The position numbers were made by a program, and so were the translations under genes. Source: Pseudomonadales bacterium (GTDB lineage Bacteria > Pseudomonadota > Gammaproteobacteria > Pseudomonadales > Pseudohongiellaceae). Taken from it: a stretch of 40,690 nt of DNA. This document shows positions 28,292-36,317 of the stretch, piece by piece. The DNA lies in assembly GCA_022821865.1 (NCBI GenBank), contig JAJECW010000079.1:1-40690 (forward strand), in the 5' to 3' direction. The notes under the pieces were generated by a model. It saw only the letters and a program-made list of their open reading frames with translations. It made no database searches and was not told the DNA's origin. Numbering within the stretch: the stretch's first letter is position 1; each line of letters begins with the position of its first letter.

Positions 28292-28846
28292 ATGAAAGCA
28301 ACAAGACAATTCCTTTCAGCCTGGGCCCTCGCAGCCTGCAGCGCATTTGCCGCCGCCGCCGAGGAGCATCCGGGCTATGTGGATTTTTCCACCCTCTATG
28401 GCCTCATCGAAGCCGAACCCGTGGTGGAGGTCACCCTGCGCGAACCCCTGCTCAGGCTGATCACCGAAACGATTCCCCAGGATGATTCCGAGGCGGTCAA
28501 TTTCGTGTCGCGGCTGCTGAACATTCGGCTCAACGTCTATGAGGACATCGCCGGCGATATGGGGCAGTTGGCGAACAATATGGAGCAGATTTCGTCGGAC
28601 CTCGATGACGCCGGCTGGGAGCGCGTGGTGCGGGTGCGGGAAGAAGACGATCAGGTGGACATCTTCCTGCGCTTTTCCAATGACGAGGAAGTCATCTACG
28701 GTATCGCCCTGATGGTGGTCTCCGACGACGGCGAAATGGTGCTGGGAAATATCGTCGGCGATATCAGCATTGATGATATCAGCGCTCTCGGCCGCCGTTT
28801 CGACATCGACGAACTCGAAGATTTCCACGAACGGGGACGGAGATAA
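28292..28846 (+). CDS. Exported DUF4252-type protein
   Basis: 184 aa. Signal peptide about 1-24 (WALAACSAFAAAAEE). The mature protein is acidic, with the ending GNIVGDISIDDISALGRRFDI that is typical of DUF4252. These proteins have no known activity but often follow an ECF sigma/anti-sigma pair, as here (34 bp after the anti-sigma gene). AAGGAG lies 8 nt before the ATG. I infer it is a member of the sigma regulon or an envelope sensor component. Confidence 0.8.
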   Translation: MKATRQFLSAWALAACSAFAAAAEEHPGYVDFSTLYGLIEAEPVVEVTLREPLLRLITETIPQDDSEAVNFVSRLLNIRLNVYEDIAGDMGQLANNMEQISSDLDDAGWERVVRVREEDDQVDIFLRFSNDEEVIYGIALMVVSDDGEMVLGNIVGDISIDDISALGRRFDIDELEDFHERGRR

Positions 28847-28882
28847 ATCGATTTCATCTTGTGCGCGGTCATGGAATCTCGT

Positions 28883-28913
28883 CCAGGATTTTGCGACTGC
28901 GCGCAGAATGACG
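28883..28913 (-). repeat. REP-like hairpin repeat, copy 2 (inverted)
   Basis: ATTTTGCG (28888-28895) pairs with CGCAGAAT (28902-28909) with one G-U; read on the minus strand it matches copy 1 at 5684-5716, including the CGTCATTCTGCGCG block. It lies in the 196-bp spacer before the ABC transporter, which otherwise shows only GC-rich sequence. Confidence 0.65.
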
Positions 28914-29042
28914 CGGGTGGGGCGGGCGGATTGGCCTGGGTGGGGCGCAGGGTGACGAAGGCGACGCGCGCGGGATGACGGAAAAGCCGGGAGCGGAATC
29001 TGTTAGCATCGCGGCTTTCCGTACCACGGACATGCTGTCCCA

Positions 29043-29846
29043 GTGATCGAGCTACGCGGCGTCAGCAAGAGCTATGACCAGGGCGCGACCTTCGCGGTCG
29101 GCGGTGTCAGCCTCGAAGTGGCCAGAGGCGAACTGCTCGGCCTGATCGGCGCCTCGGGCTGCGGCAAGACCACCACCCTCAAGATGATCAACCGGCTGGA
29201 AGAACCTGACGAGGGGCAGGTTCTTCTCCATGGCCGGGACGTCACGGCCAGCGACCCGCAGGCCCTGCGGCGGAATATCGGCTATGTATTCCAGGGAATC
29301 GGACTCTTTCCCCACTACAGCGTGATGGAAAACGTCGCGGCAGTGCCCCGGCTGCTGCGCTGGAGCCAGGCCAGGACCCGGCAACGCTGCAATGAAGCCC
29401 TTGCACTCGTGGGCCTGCCCGCCGGGGAGTACGGCGACCGCAATCCGGCCCAGCTATCCGGCGGCCAGCAGCAGCGGGTGGGGGTCGCCCGGGCTCTCGC
29501 CGCGGCGCCGGATATCATGCTCATGGATGAGCCTTTCGGCGCCCTGGACCCGGTCACCCGCGGCCAGCTCCGGGACGAGTTTCGTTCGATCCAGCAAAAA
29601 CTCGGCCTCACGGTCATTCTGGTTACCCACGACATGATGGAAGCCCTGCTGCTTGCGGACCGCATCGCGGTCATGAAGCAGGGCAAGGTATTGCAGGTGG
29701 GCGCCCCCAGGCAGTTGCTGGAGTCCCCGGAGCACGAATACGTCAGCGAAATGGTGGAAATGCCGCGACAGGAAGCCATCCGCCTGGATCGCCTGATTCA
29801 GCCCGAAGCCAGCCCCCTTCGGCATTCACTTGCCACCATCCGATGA
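29043..29846 (+). CDS. Osmolyte (betaine/choline-type) ABC importer ATPase
   Basis: 267 aa. Walker A GASGCGKT (36-43), Q-loop VFQGIGLFPHYSVMENV, signature LSGGQQQRVGVARA (138-151), Walker B IMLMDEP (158-164), switch His in VTHDMME. The GLFPHYSVMENV form is that of OpuA/OpuC/ProV-type quaternary-amine importers. No C-terminal CBS domains, unlike many OpuCA proteins. GTG start at 29043. ATGA overlap with the next gene. Confidence 0.93.
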   Translation: MIELRGVSKSYDQGATFAVGGVSLEVARGELLGLIGASGCGKTTTLKMINRLEEPDEGQVLLHGRDVTASDPQALRRNIGYVFQGIGLFPHYSVMENVAAVPRLLRWSQARTRQRCNEALALVGLPAGEYGDRNPAQLSGGQQQRVGVARALAAAPDIMLMDEPFGALDPVTRGQLRDEFRSIQQKLGLTVILVTHDMMEALLLADRIAVMKQGKVLQVGAPRQLLESPEHEYVSEMVEMPRQEAIRLDRLIQPEASPLRHSLATIR

Positions 29847-31372
29847 ATGACAATCTGCGCGAACAATTGCTGCTGCTGCCGGCCTATCTCGAAGGACATC
29901 TGCTGCTGACCCTGATCGCCCTGGGCCTTGGCATCGCCGTGAGCGTTCCCCTGGGTGTGCTCGCCAATCGGCAGCCCCTGCTGAAGCGCCCCCTGCTGGT
30001 TTTTGTCAGCGTGCTGCAAACGATTCCCAGCGTGGCGATTCTGGCTCTCACCGTGGCGGCCCTCGGCGGTCGCATCGGCCTGCTGCCGGCGTTGATCGCC
30101 CTGCTGCTCTACAGCATGCTGCCCATTGTGCGCAATACCGTCACCGGGCTGGAGAACGTGGCCGAAGACGTGGTGGAAGCCGCCCGTGGCATCGGCATGT
30201 CCCCCGGGCAGATTCTCACCCGGGTGCGCCTGCCCCTGGCCTTGCCGGTCATCATCGCCGGTATCCGCACCGCCGCGGTCTGGACCGTGGGTCTGGCGAC
30301 GCTTTCCACCCTGGTGGGCGCCACCAGCCTCGGCAACTACATTTTCACCGGCCTGCAAACCCGCAATCTCGTCGCTGTCACCGTGGGCAGCATCGCCGCC
30401 GCGGTCATGGCGGTCATTCTCGACGCCATCATCGGAGGCATGCAGTGGCTGGCCGAAAACCGCAACAACGAAGCCGCCGCGGGAAGCTATCGCAAGGTAT
30501 TCGCCATGGTCGGCGGCGCGCTGGCGCTGGGGCTCGGCGTCTCGGCCTGGAGCCTGCTGCCGGAGCCGGAAGCCGATTTTACCGTTGGCGGCAAGGGTTT
30601 TACCGAACAGCACATCATCGCCGGCCTGCTTGCCGCGGAACTCGAAGCGGCGGGCTTTCGCGTCGAGCAACGCCTCGGCCTCGGCACCCAGGTCATCTTT
30701 GAAGCCACCGCCAACAATACGGTGGACGCCTATCTCGAATACAGCGGCACGGTCTGGGCCAATGTCATGAACCGCAGCGACAATCCCGGCCGCGCCGCGG
30801 TGCTCGAGGCAGTCATCGACCATGTGGAATCCAGCGCCGGCATGAAAGTCATTGGTCCGGCGGGATTTCAGAACCTCTACGCACTCGCCATGCGCAGGGA
30901 CCGGGCGCGGGAACTCGGCGTCAACAGTATCGAGGACCTGATCCCCATCGCCCGGGAACTGGTCGCCGGGGGCGATCTGGAATTTTTCGGCCGCCCGGAA
31001 TGGATCTCGGTGCGCGACGCCTACGGCATCGATTTCGCGCGGAAACTCACTTTCGACACCACCCTCATGTACACCGCCGTCGATGAAGGCCAGGTGGACC
31101 TGATCACCGCCTATACCAGCGACGGCAGAATCGCCCACTTCGACCTGCTCGTGCTCGAAGACCCCCGCAACGCCATGCTGCCCTATGATGGCTTCCTGCT
31201 CGCCTCCGGCGAGGCGGCCCGGAACCCCGCGTTCTCCGCCGCGCTGTCCACCGCCGCCGGTCGCATCTCCGACGAAATCATGCGCGAGGCCAACCGCATC
31301 GTGGACGTGGAAGGCCGCCCCGTCTCCGACGCCGTCGAATACCTTCGCCGCGCCATTCGCGAAATGGACTGA
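29843..31372 (+). CDS. Fused permease and substrate-binding protein of the osmolyte ABC importer
   Basis: 509 aa. The first 215 residues are an OpuB/ProW-type permease (SVLQTIPSVAILAL; EAA-like loop EAARGIGMSPGQILTRVRLP). A further TM helix (about 222-240) links to a binding domain of the OpuAC class (FTVGGKGFTEQHIIAGLLAA, then YLEYSGTVW, FDTTLMYTAVDEGQVD) facing the periplasm. A fused arrangement is known for some Opu-type systems, so two genes can make a whole transporter. Substrate (betaine, choline or similar) is inferred from family. Confidence 0.92.
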   Translation: MNDNLREQLLLLPAYLEGHLLLTLIALGLGIAVSVPLGVLANRQPLLKRPLLVFVSVLQTIPSVAILALTVAALGGRIGLLPALIALLLYSMLPIVRNTVTGLENVAEDVVEAARGIGMSPGQILTRVRLPLALPVIIAGIRTAAVWTVGLATLSTLVGATSLGNYIFTGLQTRNLVAVTVGSIAAAVMAVILDAIIGGMQWLAENRNNEAAAGSYRKVFAMVGGALALGLGVSAWSLLPEPEADFTVGGKGFTEQHIIAGLLAAELEAAGFRVEQRLGLGTQVIFEATANNTVDAYLEYSGTVWANVMNRSDNPGRAAVLEAVIDHVESSAGMKVIGPAGFQNLYALAMRRDRARELGVNSIEDLIPIARELVAGGDLEFFGRPEWISVRDAYGIDFARKLTFDTTLMYTAVDEGQVDLITAYTSDGRIAHFDLLVLEDPRNAMLPYDGFLLASGEAARNPAFSAALSTAAGRISDEIMREANRIVDVEGRPVSDAVEYLRRAIREMD

Positions 31373-31420
31373 CAGAAGTTCCCATTAGAAATAGTTGGGG
31401 GGGCGATAAGAATTCGGTAA

Positions 31421-31449
31421 TTGCGAGTGTTGGAGTTCGCGCTTATGCT
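31421..31449 (+). promoter_or_regulatory. Predicted promoter of the RTX protein gene
   Basis: TTGCGA (31421-31426), 17-bp spacer, TATGCT (31444-31449), 50 bp before the ATG. The same TATGCT -10 is seen for the TonB receptor gene. Confidence 0.5.
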
Positions 31450-31499
31450 GTGTTCCATGGCAATCGGGACAGCACACCGGATTGCGGGAGGATTCGATC

Positions 31500-32492
31500 A
31501 TGGCAAGAAACTGGACATTCAAGAAAGAGGGAGGAGAGAAATTCGTTTCGGAATGGGGCGCCGACAACTATATCGTCAAGCCGGGAAATGGCGGCATCGA
31601 CTGGGTCCGGGAGTTCAATGTGTGGCAGGACACCATCGACCTGACGGACTTCGGCACGGACATCGCCTGGGAGGAACTCAAGGAAAACATCAAGACCTAC
31701 AATGATTTCAGGAATGCGTCGGGCTTGACGATCGAAATCGACCTCCGGGAGTGGGATGGCGGAATCCTCCGTCTGCAGTCGACCCAGATCTTCGACTCGA
31801 CAACCCTTGAAACCATCAAGCATGTATTCCTGCTGGGCCCCGGCACCCGCGGCGATGACGAGCTGACCGGCACCTCCGGCCAGGACTACCTGCGGGGATA
31901 TCAGGGTGATGATGTGTTGCGGGGCGGGGGTGATCGCGACAGTATGCATGGCGGCGACGGCAAGGACGAAATGCACGGCGGCGCCGGCAATGACAGGATG
32001 TACGGCGGCGAAGGCGATGACGAGTTGAACGGCGACGCGGGCGACGATTATCTGGAAGGCAACGCCGGTACGGACATCCTGCGGGGCGGCGCCGGCAACG
32101 ATTTCCTGGACGGCGGCGCCGACGCCGACATTGTCGGCGGCATCGAGGGCAACAACACCCTGATCGGCGGCGCGGGCAACGACTGGCTCTACGATGGCAG
32201 CGGGGATGACCGCTTTGTCTTCGCCCCCGGCAGCGGCAAGGACACGATCTTCAACTTCGCCAAGGAAGGCGGCAACGACAAGATCGACGTTTCCGGCTAT
32301 AGCGGCATATCGGGATTTTCGGACCTGGAGATCCGCGAGACCACCTCCCTGGGAAGCCTGGGCGGAAGACCCGTAACCAGGATAAAACTCGACGACGAGA
32401 ACTCCATCACCCTGTACGACGTCAAGATGGACCAAATAGACGCCGACGACTTCACCTTCGCCGGAGATGCAGATGCCTATTATGGTGGGTGA
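31500..32492 (+). CDS. RTX calcium-binding repeat protein (type I secretion candidate)
   Basis: 330 aa. Residues about 117-240 hold roughly thirteen Gly/Asp nonapeptides of the GGxGxDxLx type (GGAGNDRMYGGEGDDELNG and similar), which fold into a calcium-bound parallel beta-roll. An N-terminal 110-residue part of unknown function (starting MARNWTFKKEGGEKF) precedes them; a C-terminal part (about 240-330) could carry the uncleaved secretion signal. No Sec signal peptide. GGGAGG lies 8 nt before ATG 31500. No HlyB/HlyD/TolC genes are in the window, so the exporter must be elsewhere. Short for an RTX protein. Confidence 0.9.
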   Translation: MARNWTFKKEGGEKFVSEWGADNYIVKPGNGGIDWVREFNVWQDTIDLTDFGTDIAWEELKENIKTYNDFRNASGLTIEIDLREWDGGILRLQSTQIFDSTTLETIKHVFLLGPGTRGDDELTGTSGQDYLRGYQGDDVLRGGGDRDSMHGGDGKDEMHGGAGNDRMYGGEGDDELNGDAGDDYLEGNAGTDILRGGAGNDFLDGGADADIVGGIEGNNTLIGGAGNDWLYDGSGDDRFVFAPGSGKDTIFNFAKEGGNDKIDVSGYSGISGFSDLEIRETTSLGSLGGRPVTRIKLDDENSITLYDVKMDQIDADDFTFAGDADAYYGG

Positions 32493-32494
32493 GG

Positions 32495-32704
32495 CCCGGT
32501 CGGCGCAGCCGACAAAGAGCGAAGCTCTTTGAGGGTCGAACGGCTCGCCAAGGATGGCGGGACCGGGGTTCGGCGAAACCACAAAAGCCGCGCCAGGGAC
32601 GGCAGGCACCATCCGGGCCGAAGGCAAGTTCCCGGTCGGCGCAGCCGACAAAGAGCGAAGCTCTTTGAGGGTCGAACGGCTCGCCAAGGATGGCGAGACC
32701 GGGG
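32495..32704 (+). repeat. Two 74-bp direct repeats built of adjacent hairpins
   Basis: 32495-32568 and 32631-32704 are identical except for one base; period 136 bp. Each copy has three hairpins: GTCGGC-gca-GCCGAC, immediately followed by AAAGAGC-gaa-GCTCTTT, then TCGCCA-agga-TGGCGR. After each copy a weaker related hairpin follows (GCC-AGGGAC-GGC at 32592-32603; GCCA-tgga-TGGC at 32728-32739). The repeats begin right after the RTX stop codon, so they would form its mRNA 3' end. No T-run typical of a terminator. Confidence 0.85.
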
Positions 32705-32763
32705 ATTGGCGAAACCTGATCGGTCGCGCCATGGATGGCAAAAACACATTCACGGTATCCCCG

Positions 32764-32805
32764 CATGGGATTCTGCGACTCCGCTTCGCTCCGCGCAGAA
32801 TGACG
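32764..32805 (-). repeat. REP-like hairpin repeat, copy 3 (inverted)
   Basis: ATTCTGCG (32770-32777) pairs with CGCAGAAT (32794-32801) around a 16-nt loop; on the minus strand it has the CGTCATTCTGCGCG block and the CATG flank of copies 1 and 2. A shorter partial copy (CCGCGCAGAGTGAC) follows near 32823-32836. From here to 33007 I see no gene. Confidence 0.65.
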
Positions 32806-33007
32806 GGGTGGGGTGCTCCGCTCCGCGCAGAGTGACAAGAAACCTGTTGACCTGGTAGCCGTCGCGTTGCCGCGTGGTTTCACGAATGAGATAATCCCGG
32901 CCCCCGGGGCGAATTGAGTCCAGCCGATCAAACTTCAGCGGGCGCGGGTCTTGACCAGGGTTTCGATACAGCAAAATCCCGAACCAGCCGCCTACGTCCC
33001 GGAAGGC

Positions 33008-34303
33008 ATGCCAGCCCTTGACCTTGGCGGGCGCTCGGTTTCCTTTTTCGAGTTCTGGCCCAGTTGGCTGATGTATCTTCCTGTGGCCATCCAATGCCTG
33101 CTCCTCGGCCTGCGCCACCGCAGCATGAGCCTGCCGCTCATCGCCAACCCCGCCGTTCCCCTGTCCGGCATGGCGGGTGTCCCCAAATCCGCCATCCTCC
33201 AACTCGCCGGCCAATCCGCCAACCAGTCCATCCTCCCCTGGATTACAATCACCACCCCAACCACCCAACCTCCCCAATCGCAGGGCGAGTACCTATCAGA
33301 ACCCAGTGGGGAATCAGCCTCATCGGAGCCACAGAGGGAACGTGAGGGGGCATGGAAGGGACCCGGCGCCAGCCGGGAGGGTTCCGTGCCCCCTCGCGGT
33401 CCCGGCCCCGAACATTCCGCCAACCAACCAGAATCCCCCAACCCCGCTCCCAGCCCCGAGCATGTCACCAGCCAAACAGAAACCACCCAACCCGCATTTC
33501 TCGAACAAACACTCGCTGCCATGAAAAAGTCCGGCCTCGATTTCCCCATCGTCGCCAAGCCCGACATAGGCTGTCGGGGCGCCGGCGTAAAACTCCTGCC
33601 GGACAGCCGCTCCCTCGATTCCTATCTGAAGCAGTTCCCCCCGGGCGCCGCCATCCTCCTGCAGAAACTGTCCGATTATGAGCCCGAAGCCGGCGTCTTC
33701 TACGTCCGCGACCCAAAGATCGAAACAGGGGAAATCACCTCGCTGACCCTGAAATACACCCCCTATGTGGTGGGCGACGGCGTCCACACCCTCGCCGAAC
33801 TCGTGGCCGCGGACCCCCGGGCCGGCGGCCTGTTGCGCCTCTATCAGGAACGCAATGCCGGCCGCTGGCGGGAAATCATTCCCGAAGGCAGGCCGCACCG
33901 CCTGGTGTTCTCCGCCAGCCACTGTCGCGGCGCGGTTTTCCGCGATGGCGGCCATCTCATCAGCCGGGAGCTGACCGAGGCCCTGGACCGTATTTTCGAC
34001 GACATCCCCGGCTTCTATTACGGTCGCCTCGACCTCAAGTTCCGCGATGTGGACAGTCTGCGGGCGGGACGCGACCTGCAGATTGTCGAGATCAATGGCG
34101 CAAGCTCGGAATCGATTCATATCTGGGACCGGCAAACCGGATTTTTCGATGCTGTGGAAACCCTGTTGCAGCAATATCGCACGCTCTTTACACTTGGCCT
34201 TGAGAACAGGAGGCGCGGCTGCGAACCGCCCGGCTTGTGGCCGCTGTACCGGGCCTGGCGCCATGAATTGCAACTGGTGAAGCGGTATCCAGTCAATGAC
34301 TAA
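33008..34303 (+). CDS. ATP-grasp ligase-like protein with low-complexity insertion
   Basis: 431 aa from the ATG at 33008; a TTG at 32951 would add 19 residues, and the start is uncertain. The N-terminal part has an aromatic hydrophobic segment (FFEFWPSWLMYLPVAIQCLL) that may touch or cross the membrane. Residues about 182-400 read as an ATP-grasp domain: VAKPDIGCRGAG (nucleotide loop), LLQKL, GRLDLKFRD and IVEINGAS (metal-binding Glu/Asn). Such enzymes join a carboxylate to an amine (D-Ala-D-Ala ligase superfamily). Between them, about 83-162 is a Pro/Ser/Gln/Thr-rich insertion coded partly by a 58-nt hairpin and by a 48-bp tandem duplication. Overlaps the acyltransferase gene by 8 bp. Substrate unknown. 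Confidence 0.8.
   Translation: MPALDLGGRSVSFFEFWPSWLMYLPVAIQCLLLGLRHRSMSLPLIANPAVPLSGMAGVPKSAILQLAGQSANQSILPWITITTPTTQPPQSQGEYLSEPSGESASSEPQREREGAWKGPGASREGSVPPRGPGPEHSANQPESPNPAPSPEHVTSQTETTQPAFLEQTLAAMKKSGLDFPIVAKPDIGCRGAGVKLLPDSRSLDSYLKQFPPGAAILLQKLSDYEPEAGVFYVRDPKIETGEITSLTLKYTPYVVGDGVHTLAELVAADPRAGGLLRLYQERNAGRWREIIPEGRPHRLVFSASHCRGAVFRDGGHLISRELTEALDRIFDDIPGFYYGRLDLKFRDVDSLRAGRDLQIVEINGASSESIHIWDRQTGFFDAVETLLQQYRTLFTLGLENRRRGCEPPGLWPLYRAWRHELQLVKRYPVND
33341..33398. repeat. 58-nt palindromic hairpin inside the ATP-grasp coding region
   Basis: 33341-33352 pairs with 33387-33398 (12 bp, one G-U); then GGAA/TTCC (33354-33357, 33382-33385), a 4-nt symmetric internal loop, and CCCGGC/GCCGGG (33362-33367, 33372-33377) with loop GCCA. 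It is in frame and encodes about residues 112-131 of the protein, within the low-complexity insertion. Resembles a REP/RPE-type palindrome that inserted without breaking the frame. Confidence 0.8.
33401..33496 (+). repeat. 48-bp imperfect tandem duplication in the ATP-grasp gene
   Basis: 33401-33448 and 33449-33496 match at about three quarters of positions and encode PGPEHSANQPESPNPA and PSPEHVTSQTETTQPA. It starts 2 bp after the palindromic hairpin, so the insertion grew by more than one event. Confidence 0.65.
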
Positions 34304-36050
34304 TCCCTGTCGGCTGAACTTCAGGCCCCGGATACTTTCGGCGCTCACCGAAAAACTGTTCGGCCTCAGTGAACTAGGCGACATCTACGACGCCCGGCCC
34401 AGGGATCTCGATCCGGAAGACTTTCTTCAGTACACTCTCGATTCCCTCGGCGTCAGCCTCGGCGTGGGCAATGAGCAGCATCTCGGACAGATTCCCCGGG
34501 AAGGCCCGCTGCTGATCGTCGCCAACCACCCGCTGGGCGGCCTGGAAGGCATTGCCCTCGCCAGAATCCTGCTGCGCATCCGCCCCGACTTGCAAGTGCT
34601 CACCAATGAATTGCTGCGCCGCATTCCCGAACTTGCGCCGCTTTTCATCGGCGTCGATGTATTGTCTGCGGACGCCGCCGGCGGCAACGTCAAGGGCGTC
34701 AAGCAGGTGCATAAGCATCTTGGCGCCGGCGGCGCGGTACTGATCTTTCCCGCGGGCATGGTGTCGGCCATCGAACTGCGCGTGCGGCGCATCGCGGACC
34801 GCAAGTGGAACCGCCTCGCCGGACAATTGATCAAGCGCCATCAATGCGCCTGTGTGCCAGTGCATGTGGATGGCCATAACAGCGCGGGTTTTTATCTTGC
34901 CGGCCTGATTCATCCACGCCTCCGCACCCTGCTGCTGCCGCGGCAACTCGCCAACAAGAAAGGATTCCGCCTCGAATTGACCTTTGGCAAACCCGTGCTC
35001 GCCCAGGAACTGCGCCTGCTGAAAAAACCCGGGGCCATCACCGAATACCTGCGGGTCAGCACCGAGGCGCTGTCGAGCCGGCGCGAGGCTTCCCCGGAGC
35101 GGTTCACCAGCGACGTGGCGGAGATCTGCGCCGCCACGAGCAGCGCCGAAGTCGCCGGCGCGATCGCGAGCCTTGCCGAATTCCGGCTCATCGAACACGA
35201 GGAATTCGATGTCTATTGCGCGCCCCACGGGCGCCTCGGCATCATCATGGAACTCATCGCGGTGGCCAGGGAGGTCACTTTCCGCGCCGTGGGCGAAGGC
35301 ACCGGAATGACCCGGGATTCGGACCAGTTCGATCCGCACTACCTGCACCTGTTTCTCTGGGACAAGAACAGGGTCCGCATCGCCGGCGCCTACCGGGTGG
35401 GGCTCGTCGATGAAATCGTCCGCGAGCACGGTGTCAGGGGGCTGTACAGCCGCTCGCTGTACAAGTACGACAATGCCTTCATCAGGCAACTCGGCGCCGC
35501 CATTGAAATGGGCCGTTCCTTCATCCATCCCGAATACCAGCGGCGCCCGGATTCCCTCAACCTGCTGTGGCGCGGCATCGGCCGGGTTCTCGTGGACCGG
35601 CCCCGGTACCACACCCTGTTCGGCTCGGTGAGCATATCCCGGGAGTACAGCGATCTCGCCCGGGCGCTGATTGCCGATACTCTGCTGACCCATTTCCAGG
35701 CCAGCGAATTCGTGCCCCTGGTGAAGCCGATCACGCCGCATCGCATCGGCCACCGGCCCTGGTCCGAGGACATGCTGAGGGAACTCGTCAACATCAAGAT
35801 GCTCGGCCGCCTGATCGGCCGCTGCGACCCGGGCAAGGCGGTGCCGGTGCTGCTGCGGCATTATCTGTCGCTCAATGGGCGTATGGTCTGCTTCAATATC
35901 CACCCGGATTTCAACAATTCCCTGGAAGGCCTGATCATCGTCGATGCGCGCCGCACGGCGCCCAAGACCCTGACCCGCTTCATGGGCGCCGATGGTTACC
36001 GGCAGTTCTACGCAACGCACAAGCTCACGGAGCTTGCCTCGGCGGGATGA
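34296..36050 (+). CDS. OlsF-like bifunctional acyltransferase (PlsC-type + OlsB/GNAT-type)
   Basis: 584 aa. The N-terminal half is a lysophospholipid-type O-acyltransferase with NHPLGGLEG (77-85) and FPAGM (151-155). The C-terminal half (about 290-520) is the OlsB/hemolysin-like GNAT N-acyltransferase (RIAGAYRVG, SLYKYDNAFIRQLGAAIEMG, then RSFIHPEYQRRP). OlsF enzymes join these two activities and make ornithine lipid from ornithine and acyl-ACP, though there the partner order and residues should be compared. Glu replaces the usual Asp in the first motif. Inner-membrane associated. Overlaps the ATP-grasp gene by 8 bp and the next gene by ATGA. Confidence 0.85.
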   Translation: MTNPCRLNFRPRILSALTEKLFGLSELGDIYDARPRDLDPEDFLQYTLDSLGVSLGVGNEQHLGQIPREGPLLIVANHPLGGLEGIALARILLRIRPDLQVLTNELLRRIPELAPLFIGVDVLSADAAGGNVKGVKQVHKHLGAGGAVLIFPAGMVSAIELRVRRIADRKWNRLAGQLIKRHQCACVPVHVDGHNSAGFYLAGLIHPRLRTLLLPRQLANKKGFRLELTFGKPVLAQELRLLKKPGAITEYLRVSTEALSSRREASPERFTSDVAEICAATSSAEVAGAIASLAEFRLIEHEEFDVYCAPHGRLGIIMELIAVAREVTFRAVGEGTGMTRDSDQFDPHYLHLFLWDKNRVRIAGAYRVGLVDEIVREHGVRGLYSRSLYKYDNAFIRQLGAAIEMGRSFIHPEYQRRPDSLNLLWRGIGRVLVDRPRYHTLFGSVSISREYSDLARALIADTLLTHFQASEFVPLVKPITPHRIGHRPWSEDMLRELVNIKMLGRLIGRCDPGKAVPVLLRHYLSLNGRMVCFNIHPDFNNSLEGLIIVDARRTAPKTLTRFMGADGYRQFYATHKLTELASAG

Positions 36051-36268
36051 ACAGACTGCTCGCCCTGCTGCAGATTCTCGGCGCTCTGGCCCTCGCCGCC
36101 CTTGCCGCGGTCACCATTGGCAATATGGTCATGATGGCGAGCATGCCCGACACGATTTCCGTGGTGAATCTGCTGATCGGCGTGGTGGTGGTCGTTCCCT
36201 GCCTGCTCGCCATTGCGCGGATTCTGCTGCGTCGCGGCCTTGCGGGGCTTCGCCATCACAAGGACTGA
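36047..36268 (+). CDS. Small two-TM membrane protein of unknown function
   Basis: 73 aa with TM helices at about 4-31 and 38-61 (NLLIGVVVVVPCLLAIARIL) and a basic C-terminus (RRGLAGLRHHKD). Its ATG overlaps the TGA of the acyltransferase gene (ATGA), so it is translationally coupled and probably works with the lipid enzymes. I do not recognise a family. Confidence 0.8.
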   Translation: MNRLLALLQILGALALAALAAVTIGNMVMMASMPDTISVVNLLIGVVVVVPCLLAIARILLRRGLAGLRHHKD

Positions 36269-36282
36269 GCCCGGAAAGACGT

Positions 36283-36288
36283 TATAAT
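36283..36288 (+). promoter_or_regulatory. -10 element of the ribF-ileS promoter
   Basis: Consensus TATAAT 30 bp before the ribF GTG; no good -35 is visible upstream. It lies in the 49-bp spacer after the small membrane protein gene. Confidence 0.45.
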
Positions 36289-36317
36289 CCCGCCCTTTTT
36301 CGGGCCAGCATCCCACC

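Noticed and set aside
32495-32704. The spaced repeats as a CRISPR array
   Set aside because: Only two 74-bp units with internal hairpins; spacer length and repeat size do not fit, and no cas genes are present.
32452-32931. Minus-strand open frames over the hairpin repeats
   Set aside because: They translate the repeat units themselves and have no coding support.
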